A stretch of 64,000 bases of DNA from Xenorhabdus kozodoii. Its GTDB lineage: Bacteria; Pseudomonadota; Gammaproteobacteria; Enterobacterales; Enterobacteriaceae. The DNA lies in assembly GCF_002632875.1 (NCBI RefSeq), contig NZ_NJCX01000003.1, positions 62,001-126,000 on the forward strand, in the 5' to 3' direction. Shown here piece after piece: positions 1 to 8,665 of this stretch. Position 1 is the first letter of the stretch, and every line of letters starts with the position of its first letter. Made by a program: the position numbers and the translations under genes. The notes under the pieces are model-generated. The model was given only the letters and a program-made list of their open reading frames with translations, did no database searches and was not told where the DNA came from.

Positions 1-339
1 TTGGATGAATTCGCCCACCGTTTTCCCCTGCACCTGTCTGGTGGTCAGCAACAACGGGTGGCCATTGCACGTGCGTTAATGATGGAGCCTCAAGTTTTAT
101 TGTTTGATGAACCCACCGCTGCACTCGATCCCGAAATCACTGCCCAGGTTATTGACATTATCAAAGAGCTGGCAGGAACCGGTATCACCCAGATTATAGT
201 AACTCACGAAGTCGAATTGGCTCGCAAAATAGCAAGCCAAGTTGTATATATGGAACAAGGACACATTATCGAACAAGGTGACCCAACGCATTTTATGCAT
301 CCCCAAACAGAAGCCTTTGCTCACTATTTATCACACTGA
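1..339 (+). CDS. artP: Arginine ABC transporter ATP-binding protein ArtP (3' part only)
   Basis: The gene enters from the left edge; about 112 of roughly 242 residues are visible. What remains is the second half of an ABC ATPase: the signature LSGGQQQR (visible residues 12-19), Walker B VLLFDEP with the D-loop ALD (about 32-43), and the switch histidine in VTHE (67-70). It would energise uptake of arginine at the inner membrane with ArtQ and ArtM, fed by the periplasmic binding protein encoded next. The wording of these motifs and the C-terminal YLSH match E. coli ArtP closely. artI starts 70 bp downstream on the same strand, so artPIQM is probably one operon. The true start lies outside the window. 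Confidence 0.95.
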   Translation: MDEFAHRFPLHLSGGQQQRVAIARALMMEPQVLLFDEPTAALDPEITAQVIDIIKELAGTGITQIIVTHEVELARKIASQVVYMEQGHIIEQGDPTHFMHPQTEAFAHYLSH

Positions 340-409
340 AATAATCGATTACAAAACCAACATCAAAGCAGTTATCAACCATAAAGTTCATAACCAACAG
401 GATATTGCT

Positions 410-1147
410 ATGAAAAAATTATTGTTTGCAGCCTTATTGAGTGCAGTCACTTTATCAGCAACCGCAGCAGAAAAAGCCACTCTCCGTTTTGCAACAGAAG
501 CCACTTACCCTCCATTCGAATTTATTGATGCAAACAATAAAATCCAAGGATTCGACGTCGATTTAGCGAATGCCATATGTGCAAAGCTCAACACAGCATG
601 TACATTCACCAATCAGGCTTTCGACAGCCTCATTCCCAGCCTAAAATTCCGCCGTTCTGACGTTTTGATGGCGGGGATCGACATTACACCCGATCGCCAA
701 AAGCAAGTTGATTTCACCCAAACCTATTACGATAACTCTGCTATTTTCGTTGCTATCAAAGGGAAATTCGCTCACGTTGCCGACCTTAAAGGAAAACAAG
801 TAGGAACGCAAAATGGCACTACCCACCAAAAATATCTGATGGAGCAACATAAAGAACTCAGAACCGTGCCTTATGACAGCTACCAAAATGCCATCCTTGA
901 TTTAAAAAATGGCCGGATTGATGCGTTGTTCGGCGATACTGCCGTTGTCCATGAGTGGCTGAAAAAGAATAGTGAATTAGGCACAGTTGGCGATAAGGTG
1001 ACAGACAAAAATTACTTTGGTATCGGTTTAGGCATTGCAGTTCGCAAAGGCAATACTGAGTTGCTGGATAAACTGAACAAAGCACTAACGGAAGTTAAAC
1101 AAGACGGGACTTACGATACCCTCTACAAAAAATGGTTTAGCCAATAA
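410..1147 (+). CDS. artI: Arginine-binding periplasmic protein ArtI
   Basis: Substrate-binding protein (245 aa) that captures arginine in the periplasm and delivers it to ArtQM. Residues 1-20 form a classic signal peptide (MKKLL, hydrophobic core, cleavage around SATAA-EKA). The mature part has family 3 solute-binding motifs: [13 protein letters not shown] at the N terminus, GFDVDLA, and NGTTHQKY / DSYQNA / FGDTAV in the second lobe. The reading frame is open further upstream, but the ATG at 410 begins the signal peptide and is the credible start. Details such as RFATEA, DANN, NQAFD and GDKVTDK resemble ArtI more than its paralogue ArtJ. No second binding-protein gene follows artM, unlike E. 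coli, so this may be the only receptor of the system. Confidence 0.93.
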   Translation: MKKLLFAALLSAVTLSATAAEKATLRFATEATYPPFEFIDANNKIQGFDVDLANAICAKLNTACTFTNQAFDSLIPSLKFRRSDVLMAGIDITPDRQKQVDFTQTYYDNSAIFVAIKGKFAHVADLKGKQVGTQNGTTHQKYLMEQHKELRTVPYDSYQNAILDLKNGRIDALFGDTAVVHEWLKKNSELGTVGDKVTDKNYFGIGLGIAVRKGNTELLDKLNKALTEVKQDGTYDTLYKKWFSQ

Positions 1148-1158
1148 ACGCAATCCTA

Positions 1159-1875
1159 ATGAATGAACTTCAATCTTTAATCAGCGCCGCCGGCGTCACC
1201 GTCGGCCTTGCTATTTCCTCGCTTGCCGTCGGTTTAGTTCTGGCAATGCTTTTTGCTGCGTGGGAATCCACTCGCTGGAAACCTATCGCCTTTTTAGGCT
1301 CCTGCTGGGTTACCTTGATCCGAGGGCTACCTGAAATTTTGGTGGTTCTCTTCATCTATTTTGGCAGTTCACAGTTTCTTATTACATTGTCGGAAGGTTT
1401 TGATCTCAATCTCATTGTCTGGCACGTTAGAATACAGATGGAGATTGATAACTTTGATGTCAGCCCTTTCCTGTGCGGCGTTATTGCCCTGTCTCTGCTC
1501 TATTCTGCTTATGCTTCACAAACATTGCGGGGAGCATTAAAAGCGGTTCCAATAGGACAATGGGAAGCCGGTCAGGCTCTTGGATTAAGCCAAAGTCGCA
1601 TCTTTTTTCGCTTGATAATGCCCCAAATGTGGCGCCATGCCTTACCAGGGCTTGGTAATCAATGGCTAGTTTTATTAAAAGATACCGCCTTGGTTTCATT
1701 AATTAGCGTTAATGATCTGATGTTACAAACAAAAAGTATCGCAACCCGCACTCAGGAGCCATTCACATGGTATATGATTGTTGCTGTGATCTATCTGATA
1801 ATCACCCTAGCCAGCCAGTTTATTCTTAAACAGCTTGAAATGCGCGCCATCCATTTTGAACGGAGTGCTTCATGA
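1159..1875 (+). CDS. artQ: Arginine ABC transporter permease ArtQ
   Basis: Inner-membrane permease (238 aa) of the HisM/GlnP family, partner of ArtM. It has several hydrophobic segments, starting near residues 10-33, and the cytoplasmic EAA loop that docks with the ATPase ([13 protein letters not shown], about 132-144). It starts 11 bp after artI and its stop overlaps the artM start as ATGA, which implies translational coupling. Length matches E. coli ArtQ. Confidence 0.94.
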   Translation: MNELQSLISAAGVTVGLAISSLAVGLVLAMLFAAWESTRWKPIAFLGSCWVTLIRGLPEILVVLFIYFGSSQFLITLSEGFDLNLIVWHVRIQMEIDNFDVSPFLCGVIALSLLYSAYASQTLRGALKAVPIGQWEAGQALGLSQSRIFFRLIMPQMWRHALPGLGNQWLVLLKDTALVSLISVNDLMLQTKSIATRTQEPFTWYMIVAVIYLIITLASQFILKQLEMRAIHFERSAS

Positions 1876-2543
1876 TGTTTGAATATATCAAGGAAATTTT
1901 ACCCGGCTTGCAAACCAGCCTCAGTTTGACGTTTTCAGCGCTGCTGGCTGCATTCATGCTATCTGTTGTCTTGACCATGATTTTGACAATGAAATTGCCG
2001 GTGCTTTCTCAATGGGTAAGGGGCTATATCACACTGTTTACCGGAACCCCTCTTCTTGTTCAGTTTTTTTTGATTTACTACGGGCCGGGGCAATTTCAAT
2101 CGTTAAAAGAATATCCCTGGTTATGGCAACTTATGTCAGAGCCGTGGCTATGTGCAATGGTTACACTGGCATTAAATAGTGCCGCCTATTCAACCCTGCT
2201 ATTTTATGGGGCGGTCAAGGCAATTCCTGCGGGACAATGGCAATCTTGCCAGGCTCTCGGTATGTCCAAAGCGCATTCTATGCGCATTCTGTTGCCTTAT
2301 GCTTTTAAGCGAGCACTCTCTTCTTATTCCAATGAAGTCGTGCTGATTTTCAAGAGCACTTCACTCGCCAGTACAATCACCCTGTTAGACATCATGGGAT
2401 ATAGCCAGCTCCAATTCGGGCGGAGCTATGACGCAACGGTATTCGTTGCTGCGGGTATCATTTACCTCTGCATCAATGGCCTGTTAACACTGCTGATGCG
2501 TATAATTGAACAGCGAGCCTTATCATTTGAACATCGCAATTAA
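1872..2543 (+). CDS. artM: Arginine ABC transporter permease ArtM
   Basis: Second permease of the arginine importer (223 aa; E. coli ArtM is 222). It shows the same polar-amino-acid permease layout as ArtQ with an EAA loop at [13 protein letters not shown]. The ATG overlaps the artQ stop by four bases; a second ATG lies at 1875. It is the last gene of the operon. In E. coli artJ follows; here rlmC comes next on the opposite strand, separated by a strong hairpin. Confidence 0.94.
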   Translation: MMFEYIKEILPGLQTSLSLTFSALLAAFMLSVVLTMILTMKLPVLSQWVRGYITLFTGTPLLVQFFLIYYGPGQFQSLKEYPWLWQLMSEPWLCAMVTLALNSAAYSTLLFYGAVKAIPAGQWQSCQALGMSKAHSMRILLPYAFKRALSSYSNEVVLIFKSTSLASTITLLDIMGYSQLQFGRSYDATVFVAAGIIYLCINGLLTLLMRIIEQRALSFEHRN

Positions 2544-2579
2544 TCAGCATTCATACTCAATTATCTGATTTTACCTTTT

Positions 2580-2614
2580 CTTACCCGTGATAACTCATCG
2601 TTATCACGGGTAAG
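2580..2614. terminator. Perfect hairpin between convergent artM and rlmC
   Basis: A 15-bp perfect inverted repeat (CTTACCCGTGATAAC and its complement) with a 5-base loop sits between two convergent genes, the right place for a shared terminator. Neither strand has a clean U-tract right after the stem, so it may act as an RNA 3'-end stabiliser or a weak bidirectional terminator. Confidence 0.55.
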
Positions 2615-2628
2615 AATATAAAATATAA

Positions 2629-3762
2629 TTATTTTATATCTAGAACGAGCAGAGCCAAGGTTTCATAATGTTCGGTATGGGGAAACATATCGAATAACTG
2701 TACTTTTTCTATTCGATACCGTTCAAGCAGAGTAATATCTTTCGCCATTGTCTGGGCATTACAACTCGAATAAAGAATGAATTTAGGTGCCATCCGGCTA
2801 AGATATTCACAAAGCGCTTTACCAATTCCTCTCCGGGGAGGATTCACCAGTACTAATTCAGGGAGTTGTGATTTATCAAGGGCAAAATGAGTAGAATCCA
2901 GTGCCTGAAAGTCCACCTGCTCCAACCCAAGGCTTTTAGCTGAACTTTTAGCGCAACGAATAGCTTCAGCGCAGATCTCAATACCTGTCAGCCTGGTCTT
3001 CTTATCTGCACAATGCAGACCAAAACCACCTGCCCCACAAAATAGATCCCACATACTGCTAATATTCAATTCCCTGACCCACCGCCCTGCCGTTGCATAC
3101 AGCTCTGAGGCAATATCCGGATTTGTCTGGAAAAAACTGCGTGGACGAATATATAACGGGATATTGTTAAAAGTTTCCTGCAACATTTTACGCTCAGTAA
3201 AAATGATTTCCCTATCACCTTCCAGAATTGCCATATGAGTTGGTTGAATATTAGCGGAAATCACCGTGACTTGTGGCAACTGCTCCTGTAACCAAGGCAA
3301 TGCCCGCTCTAGCTGGGCCAATTTTGTTTCAGAGCGCAAGACAAAACGCAGCATTATTTCGCCATTAGCACGACTCTCTGTCAGAAGAATATATTTCAAT
3401 TCTCCCTTTTTCCGTTCAACGTTGTACGGAACCAAGCCCGCTTTGGCGATAAATATTTTTATGACCGCAAAAACCGCCTGAAAATATTCTGGATACAGCG
3501 GACAATCGCATAGATCTACCATTCTGCCATCACGATGCAGCATACCAAGCAATGGACGCTCGACACTGCCACTTACCACCATCTTAGCTTTATTGCGAAA
3601 CGCTCTCGTTTTACTGGTTACTGGCGACAACCAATGTACTACTGATTTTTCCTGTAAAAGTTGCTTTAAATGTTGTTGTTTATCAGATAATTGCTGTGAA
3701 TAGGACTTATCGAGCCACTGGCAGGAGTGACAATGCCCCGCGGTATACTGCGCACATTGCAT
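2629..3762 (-). CDS. rlmC: 23S rRNA (uracil(747)-C5)-methyltransferase RlmC
   Basis: SAM-dependent methyltransferase (377 aa) that makes m5U747 in 23S rRNA. The start chosen gives [16 protein letters not shown], placing Cys3, Cys11 and Cys14 where the family holds its [4Fe-4S] cluster; the fourth ligand is in the DLCDCPLY stretch. The SAM-binding motif is [14 protein letters not shown], the NPPRRG motif follows, and the catalytic cysteine is in SSCNAQ (residue 334, as in E. coli). The frame is open six codons further upstream, but homology favours the ATG at 3762. It ends convergently with artM. Confidence 0.95.
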   Translation of the reverse strand: MQCAQYTAGHCHSCQWLDKSYSQQLSDKQQHLKQLLQEKSVVHWLSPVTSKTRAFRNKAKMVVSGSVERPLLGMLHRDGRMVDLCDCPLYPEYFQAVFAVIKIFIAKAGLVPYNVERKKGELKYILLTESRANGEIMLRFVLRSETKLAQLERALPWLQEQLPQVTVISANIQPTHMAILEGDREIIFTERKMLQETFNNIPLYIRPRSFFQTNPDIASELYATAGRWVRELNISSMWDLFCGAGGFGLHCADKKTRLTGIEICAEAIRCAKSSAKSLGLEQVDFQALDSTHFALDKSQLPELVLVNPPRRGIGKALCEYLSRMAPKFILYSSCNAQTMAKDITLLERYRIEKVQLFDMFPHTEHYETLALLVLDIK

Positions 3763-3786
3763 GTAAAAAAACCGTATCAAAAAATA

Positions 3787-4308
3787 TTAGTGCAAAGTAA
3801 ATGTTGATGTTTCCGTTGAGAGCAAGGATTCTTCATCTTCAACTTCAACCTCAACTTCCATCTCACTTTCCATATCATGATTAACATAGAGAAGATTATT
3901 GCTGTGAATTTCAAAAATTACATTCGCAATTTGTTCTTCACCCTGCTGCATAAAATTGGAAAATTGTTTAAAAGTCATTCCAGCAGCAAGAGGAAATGCC
4001 TGACAAATAATCAGCTTAGGCAAGTTTTCATCCTGAACATCAAGAAATGCCTTCACGGTAAGGGAACTGGCATTAATCTGACTCAAATTGGCAACTAATG
4101 GAATTATCGCCGTTGGCCTGACTTCGGCCAAAGCAGAAAATAAAACGACATCACCCAACAGATCGAGCTTGGCATCAAACAAGCCATCGATATTCTGCAT
4201 ATGAGGCAAATGCAAGACTGAGCCTGAATCATTCTCAAAATAGGAGATCTTGAGCTGTTCAAGCCACGTGCGCAAAATTGACAAATTGGGAATAACCATA
4301 GAATCCAT
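3787..4308 (-). CDS. ybjN: YbjN domain-containing protein
   Basis: YbjN family protein (173 aa; E. coli about 158). The segments HLPHMQNIDGLFDAK, AEVRPTAIIPL, INASSLTVKAFLDVQDENLPKL and QGEEQIANVIFE match the family closely. E. coli YbjN has been linked to stress and motility phenotypes, but no biochemical activity is assigned. The start is supported by a GAGG about 8 nt upstream. The C-terminal tail is unusual: an acidic Glu/Val low-complexity run (MEVEVEVEDEE) absent from E. coli, made by a hexamer-like repeat in the DNA near 3836-3860. It reads in the same direction as rlmC, 24 bp upstream of it. Confidence 0.9.
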   Translation of the reverse strand: MDSMVIPNLSILRTWLEQLKISYFENDSGSVLHLPHMQNIDGLFDAKLDLLGDVVLFSALAEVRPTAIIPLVANLSQINASSLTVKAFLDVQDENLPKLIICQAFPLAAGMTFKQFSNFMQQGEEQIANVIFEIHSNNLLYVNHDMESEMEVEVEVEDEESLLSTETSTFTLH

Positions 4309-4386
4309 CGAATTAACCTCATATGACCGAAAAGTGACACATGCTACCTAAGGGAGCTTCCCAGCAAGCAGCCGAATGTACAATAA

Positions 4387-4695
4387 TTAACCTGTTTTGT
4401 TTTTTTCATCAGTGACAATCTGATGGTTTTTATCCGCTTTCTTATGATCAATTCCCAAAAAGGAAAGATTATAGACTGCACGCCAGATAATATGGATAGC
4501 TGCGGGTATCAAACAACCGATACCCAATAAAATCATAGCAATATGCGCTTCTGTCGTCATTAGTAAAGGTGATAGAATTATGCTATCAGTTATCGACAAG
4601 TAAGCCAAAACCAACAGCCCTACCCCCAATACTTCCAATAAAATGACCAACTTAGGCATATCAGCCAATGAGCGCATCTCTTTTGATGGGTTCAT
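4387..4695 (-). CDS. ybjC: YbjC family (DUF1418) small membrane protein
   Basis: Protein of 102 aa with two transmembrane helices (LVILLEVLGVGLLVLAYLSI and HIAMILLGIGCLIPAAIHII) and a charged cytoplasmic-looking tail. It matches YbjC in pattern and in position, divergent from grxA as in E. coli. Function is unknown. The ATG at 4695 has an AAGGA 5 nt upstream, whereas the upstream ATG at 4701 would touch that ribosome site, so 4695 is preferred. In E. coli ybjC is followed by nfsA and rimK; here ybjN follows after 78 bp. Confidence 0.82.
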   Translation of the reverse strand: MNPSKEMRSLADMPKLVILLEVLGVGLLVLAYLSITDSIILSPLLMTTEAHIAMILLGIGCLIPAAIHIIWRAVYNLSFLGIDHKKADKNHQIVTDEKNKTG

Positions 4696-4911
4696 TTTCA
4701 TCCTTTAACCTGTTCCAGCCTAAAAAAACAGACTTTCCGTTACTCAATCAACTTCTGTTAATTAGTCAGCTTATCATACCTGAATCCTGCTTATTGGCAG
4801 GACTAATTACAATAAAAGGCAATTCCTACTTTTTTTTGTTAATACTTGCAGGCATAGTAACTCCAGATGACATTCTATGAAGTTCATGATCATTACCACT
4901 GAGGAGTTTGT

Positions 4912-5175
4912 ATGTACACTGTCATTTTTGGCCGCCCTGGTTGCCCGTACTGCGTTCGCGCCAAAGAAATCGCTGAAAAACTAAAAACAGAGCGCGACGA
5001 CTTTGATTATCGCTATGTCGATATCTGGGCTGAAAACATCACCAAAAACGACTTATCCAAAACGGTGGGTAAACCTGTTGAAACGGTTCCCCAGATTTTC
5101 ATTGACGAAAAACATATTGGTGGCTGCACAGAGTTTGAAGCTTACGCCAGGGAAAATCTGGAACTATACAAATAA
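4912..5175 (+). CDS. grxA: Glutaredoxin 1
   Basis: Cytosolic glutaredoxin (87 aa) that uses glutathione to reduce protein disulfides, including ribonucleotide reductase. It has the active-site CPYC at residues 11-14, the cis-proline TVP, and the GGCTE glutathione-binding segment. A GAGGAG ribosome site precedes the ATG. E. coli grxA belongs to the OxyR regulon; I could not pick out a convincing OxyR site in the 216 bp upstream. It is divergent from ybjC. Confidence 0.96.
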   Translation: MYTVIFGRPGCPYCVRAKEIAEKLKTERDDFDYRYVDIWAENITKNDLSKTVGKPVETVPQIFIDEKHIGGCTEFEAYARENLELYK

Positions 5176-5207
5176 TCGAACCCAATAATTAGCGCGATAC
5201 CCGTCAG

Positions 5208-5256
5208 CAAAAAAACCGCTATCCAGCAAAAAACCTTTCTCTCTGCTGGATAGCGG
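5208..5256 (-). terminator. Leftward intrinsic terminator downstream of grxA
   Basis: A 13-bp perfect stem (CCGCTATCCAGCA with its complement at 5244-5256) is flanked on the left by a run of A, so on the minus strand it reads as a stem followed by seven T. Read rightward, as grxA needs, it has no U-tract. No gene transcribed leftward into it is visible; it may be a relic of a lost gene or serve as a simple 3' hairpin for grxA. Confidence 0.5.
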
Positions 5257-5331
5257 AAGCTTAAACCATACTGCTTTTCGAGAAAAATCCCACTCCCTGA
5301 AAAAATTTTGCGATTTTTTTCTCAAGGGTGA

Positions 5332-5364
5332 GAACTTTCACGGCATAGTGCAGTCTTAATTATT
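5332..5364 (+). promoter_or_regulatory. Sigma-E promoter of rybB
   Basis: GAACTT at 5332-5337 and TCTTAA at 5354-5359, 16 bp apart, fit the sigma-E (RpoE) -35/-10 pattern and lie just upstream of the expected RybB 5' end at 5365. E. coli rybB is a known sigma-E target, so the envelope-stress wiring is probably kept. Confidence 0.75.
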
Positions 5365-5442
5365 GCCACTGCTTTTCTTTGATGTCCCCATATTGAGGAG
5401 CCCGATAGTCATCCACTTTGGTTAAAGACTATCGGGTTTTTT
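5365..5442 (+). ncRNA. rybB: RybB small regulatory RNA
   Basis: A sequence starting GCCACTGCTTTTCTTTGATG is the conserved 5' seed of RybB, the Hfq-binding sRNA that represses outer-membrane porin mRNAs during sigma-E envelope stress. It is followed by GTCCCCAT and the GGAGCCC element and ends in a terminator hairpin (CCCGATAGTC / GACTATCGGG, then six T). Length of about 78 nt matches E. coli. The seed is intact while the terminator stem has changed with compensatory bases, as expected for a functional RNA. Position near grxA also agrees with E. coli. Confidence 0.93.
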
Positions 5443-5649
5443 GTTGGTCACAAATGAGTTGCAAGACAAGGGTTACCTTCCATTACTATTACAATCCCTA
5501 TATTATTTACTCATGCAACATCAACAAGCATTAAATAAAATCAGGAATCAATACAATCTGCTTTTTTATGTAAAATAATCATTGTTAACAATAGGTTGAT
5601 AAAATAAAATCACCCTGTTTACGTAAATATCTCGCTTGTGAGGCCGACC

Positions 5650-6258
5650 TTGCTAGAACAACTTAACCACATTCTGTTTACTTTTATCAATGCAACCCCA
5701 GATTCACCGCCAGCAATGATCTCGCTTGCCATCTTTATAGCGAAATATTGCGTATTTATTTATCCCATCACATTAGTCATTTGCTGGCTTTGGGGCAAAG
5801 ACAAGGCCATCACATCGCAACGCATCGTTGTCAGTAAATCTTGTATTGCTTTTGCCTTTGGCATAACCACATCCTATATCATCGGGGTAATTGTTCCACA
5901 TGCCCGGCCATTTGTTGAAGGTTTTGGCTATAATTTCCTCTATCACGCGCCTACAGACTCTTTTCCCAGTAACCACGGCACAGCCGTCTTTACTTTCGCC
6001 CTGGCGTTTATATTTTGGCACCGGGTTTGGTCTGGTTTATCTCTAATGTTTGTAGCCTGCGCTATTGCCTGGTCCCGTGTTTACGTTGGTGTTCATTGGC
6101 CAATCGATATGATCGGGGCATTCTTAGTCAGTCTGTTGGGATGTGCTTTTTCCCAAATCTTTTGGAGCCAATACGGGGAATGTTTACAAAACAAACTTAC
6201 TCGGCTTTACCAATTCTGCTGTGCATTTTTTATCAAAAAAGGATGGGTAAAAAACTAA
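5650..6258 (+). CDS. ubpG: Undecaprenyl-diphosphate phosphatase UbpG (YbjG)
   Basis: PAP2-family membrane phosphatase (202 aa) that recycles undecaprenyl pyrophosphate, the lipid carrier for peptidoglycan and O-antigen. It shows the three phosphatase motifs: HARPF (for KxxxxxxRP), PSNHGTAVF (PSGH motif) and SRVYVGVHWPIDM (SRxxxxxHxxxD), with several membrane helices around them. The TTG at 5650 gives MLEQLN, matching E. coli MLENLN, and has GAGG 6 nt upstream; the GTG at 5638 has no ribosome site, so the rare TTG start is preferred. It shares the E. coli neighbourhood with rybB and dacC, but deoR and mdfA are missing. Confidence 0.9.
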   Translation: MLEQLNHILFTFINATPDSPPAMISLAIFIAKYCVFIYPITLVICWLWGKDKAITSQRIVVSKSCIAFAFGITTSYIIGVIVPHARPFVEGFGYNFLYHAPTDSFPSNHGTAVFTFALAFIFWHRVWSGLSLMFVACAIAWSRVYVGVHWPIDMIGAFLVSLLGCAFSQIFWSQYGECLQNKLTRLYQFCCAFFIKKGWVKN

Positions 6259-7269
6259 TCAAGCCCAAATACAGACTCAATCGATTTCAAATGACAATAT
6301 AGAAAAAGGCTCCTAAATATACACCAGCCACATACCTATATGATGGCTGGAGTAATCAATGTGACTGGAATGTTGGACGTTGCTAACAAAGCAATCCATT
6401 TGCAAACCCTATCACCATGAAAAAAATATGGCATTATTTTGTTCAATACATTTCTTAACATTGATTTTCCTCTCCATCGTCGCTTTAAATATTGAGATAA
6501 AATCCTTCGCCATATTTAACAATACATAACAGCAAAATGATTACCATTTCTTCATAAACATAGGACTAACTCGCCAACCTTATACACAACAATTGATACT
6601 CTCATTAAGGCATAATCAATGTTAAATATATTTTCATTCAAAGAATAAAGATCCTGTGCAATGCAGAAAAATTTTTCCTTATTTATCATAATAATAAGTA
6701 AATAAAAATGACAAAAAAAGCAATGGAGAATTAAGAATATTGACATTTATAATGCAATTCGAGGTTATCCAAACACCACACAAGAAAAAATCATTAATAT
6801 ATAAATATCACTAAGCAATAAAACAGATAGATATTATAATTTAAAATAAAAATAATGATATATTCCCTAATAAGACTTTTACTTTATTTTATTTAATATT
6901 TAATTAACATCTAGATAAATATTTTTAACAACTTTCCTTTACTATATAAATCTTGCAATTGCGAGAGTGATCACGGTACATTTCACTGAAAATAACTATA
7001 TTTCCCCCATCAAAAGTCTGGGGTTAAGTTTTCGGATTGAGACAAAGAGATGAATTGAAGGTCTTTTATCTTAAATGAACATATTTCAGGCAATTTATTA
7101 ATGTAGTAAATAATGTAGCGATAATGTAGTAATAAAAACGTTTAGATAAACACCAACGCAATATCTGACAACTTATTATTCATATAAAAAATCCAACTCG
7201 CGCATTTAATTAATGTGCGGGTTTAGTAGTTTTTAAATTTTACTTTACCGCGTTATTTCGGAGATACTT
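6259..7269. other. About 1 kb AT-rich non-coding region upstream of sdaC
   Basis: No convincing gene is visible. It contains a short hairpin at 6324-6350 (CCAGCCA / TGGCTGG, no U-tract), several strongly AT-rich tracts between 6420 and 6960, and the probable control region of sdaC in the last 300 bases. The only ORF of size, 64 codons on the minus strand at 6552-6746, has biased composition and no clear ribosome site. The AT content suggests bent DNA or H-NS-type silencing, or a decayed gene. Confidence 0.5.
6960..6975. promoter_or_regulatory. Possible CRP site upstream of sdaC
   Basis: TGCGA-N6-TCACG resembles the TGTGA-N6-TCACA consensus with one mismatch per half. It lies about 295 bp before the sdaC start. 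E. coli sdaC responds to CRP and Lrp, so a site is plausible; this is inference from a short match. Confidence 0.3.
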
Positions 7270-8577
7270 ATGGACACGTCTCAAGCAGGCTCGATCGCAT
7301 CCTCTGCTTCCAACAAAAGCAATCACACGACCTGGCGTAAATCAGATACCGTATGGATGCTGGGATTATATGGCACAGCGATTGGTGCCGGCGTTTTATT
7401 TCTTCCCATCAATGCCGGTATTGGTGGTTTAATTCCACTCATTATCATGGCAATTCTTGCGCTTCCCATGACATTTTTTGCGCACCGTGGCATGTGCCGT
7501 TTTGTTTTATCGGGTAAAAGCAGTGGTGACGATATCACCGGCGTGGTAGAGGAACATTTTGGTAAGGTTGCAGGTTTTCTGATCACTATCCTCTATTTCT
7601 TTGCGATTTATCCTATTTTGCTCGTCTACAGTGTTGCATTGACCAATACAGTAGAAAGCTTTCTTGTGAATCAGCTACAGATAGATGCTCCGCCACGTGC
7701 ATTACTGGCGTTGGTATTGCTGCTTGGTGTCATGAGCATTATTCGTTTCGGTGAGAAAGCCATTGTTAAGGCCATGAGTATATTGGTATTTCCATTCGTT
7801 ACCGTTTTGATGCTGTTGGCCTTGTATTTAGTCCCTCACTGGAACACGACCATTTTTGATAACCTGTCGCAAGGCATTACCCTGTCTTCTACAGGCAATA
7901 GTGGTTTGTTGTTTACCCTGTGGCTAGCGATCCCTGTTATGGTTTTCTCTTTTAACCATTCCCCCATTATCTCAGCATTCGCAGTTGCAAAACGTGAAGA
8001 ATATGGTGAGCATGCGGAGAAAAAATGTTCACGCATTCTGGCCTATGCCCATATCATGATGGTGCTGACCGTCATGTTCTTTGTTTTTAGCTGCGTACTG
8101 AGCTTGTCACCAGAAAATCTGGCAGAAGCAAAAGCACAAAACATTACTATTCTGTCTTATCTGGCTAACCACTTCCGTATACCAACTATTGAGTATATTG
8201 CTCCACTCATCGCCTTTATTGCCATTACCAAATCTTTCCTGGGCCACTATCTGGGTGCCCGTGAAGGTTTTAACGGCATTGTGAACAAGGCAATGATCAA
8301 CACGAGTGGCAAGACTCTTCAGCATAAAACGCTGAATCGTATCACTAGCCTCTTTATGCTGCTCAGTGCCTGGCTTGTCGCCACGCTTAACCCAAGCATC
8401 CTGAATATCATTGAATCACTGGGTGGGCCAATTATTGCGATGATCCTGTTTATTATGCCAATGTACGCAATCAAAAAAGTGCCGGCCATGCGCAAATATG
8501 CAGGTAAACCAAGCAATCTTTTTGTCGTTGTGACTGGCTCAATTGCTATTTCAGCGGCCATTTATTCCGTCATGTAA
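7270..8577 (+). CDS. sdaC: Serine/proton symporter SdaC
   Basis: Inner-membrane serine transporter (435 aa; E. coli SdaC 429) of the HAAAP family with about 11 hydrophobic helices. Near-identical family stretches include MLGLYGTAIGAGVLFLPINA, FSFNHSPIISAFAVAKREEYG, and KSFLGHYLGAREGFNG; the last two are shared with the threonine transporter TdcC, but overall wording is SdaC-like. A CGGAGA ribosome site precedes the ATG. In E. coli sdaC is followed by the serine deaminase gene sdaB; here it stands alone with a terminator, in the interval where deoR and mdfA lie in E. coli. Confidence 0.93.
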   Translation: MDTSQAGSIASSASNKSNHTTWRKSDTVWMLGLYGTAIGAGVLFLPINAGIGGLIPLIIMAILALPMTFFAHRGMCRFVLSGKSSGDDITGVVEEHFGKVAGFLITILYFFAIYPILLVYSVALTNTVESFLVNQLQIDAPPRALLALVLLLGVMSIIRFGEKAIVKAMSILVFPFVTVLMLLALYLVPHWNTTIFDNLSQGITLSSTGNSGLLFTLWLAIPVMVFSFNHSPIISAFAVAKREEYGEHAEKKCSRILAYAHIMMVLTVMFFVFSCVLSLSPENLAEAKAQNITILSYLANHFRIPTIEYIAPLIAFIAITKSFLGHYLGAREGFNGIVNKAMINTSGKTLQHKTLNRITSLFMLLSAWLVATLNPSILNIIESLGGPIIAMILFIMPMYAIKKVPAMRKYAGKPSNLFVVVTGSIAISAAIYSVM

Positions 8578-8615
8578 GCAATATTTATCGGCTGCTTTCT
8601 TCGACAGTAGCACCT

Positions 8616-8655
8616 AAAAAAATGCCAGCCGACCTTTTGGCGACTGGCATTTTTT
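8616..8655. terminator. Bidirectional terminator between sdaC and dacC
   Basis: A stem built on AATGCCAG..CG / CG..CTGGCATT is flanked by A-run on the left and T-run on the right, so it can end transcription from both convergent genes. Confidence 0.85.
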
Positions 8656-8665
8656 CATCTAAGGG

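Noticed and set aside
6552-6746. 64-codon ORF on the minus strand in the AT-rich region before sdaC
   Set aside because: Low-complexity AT-rich sequence without start signals.
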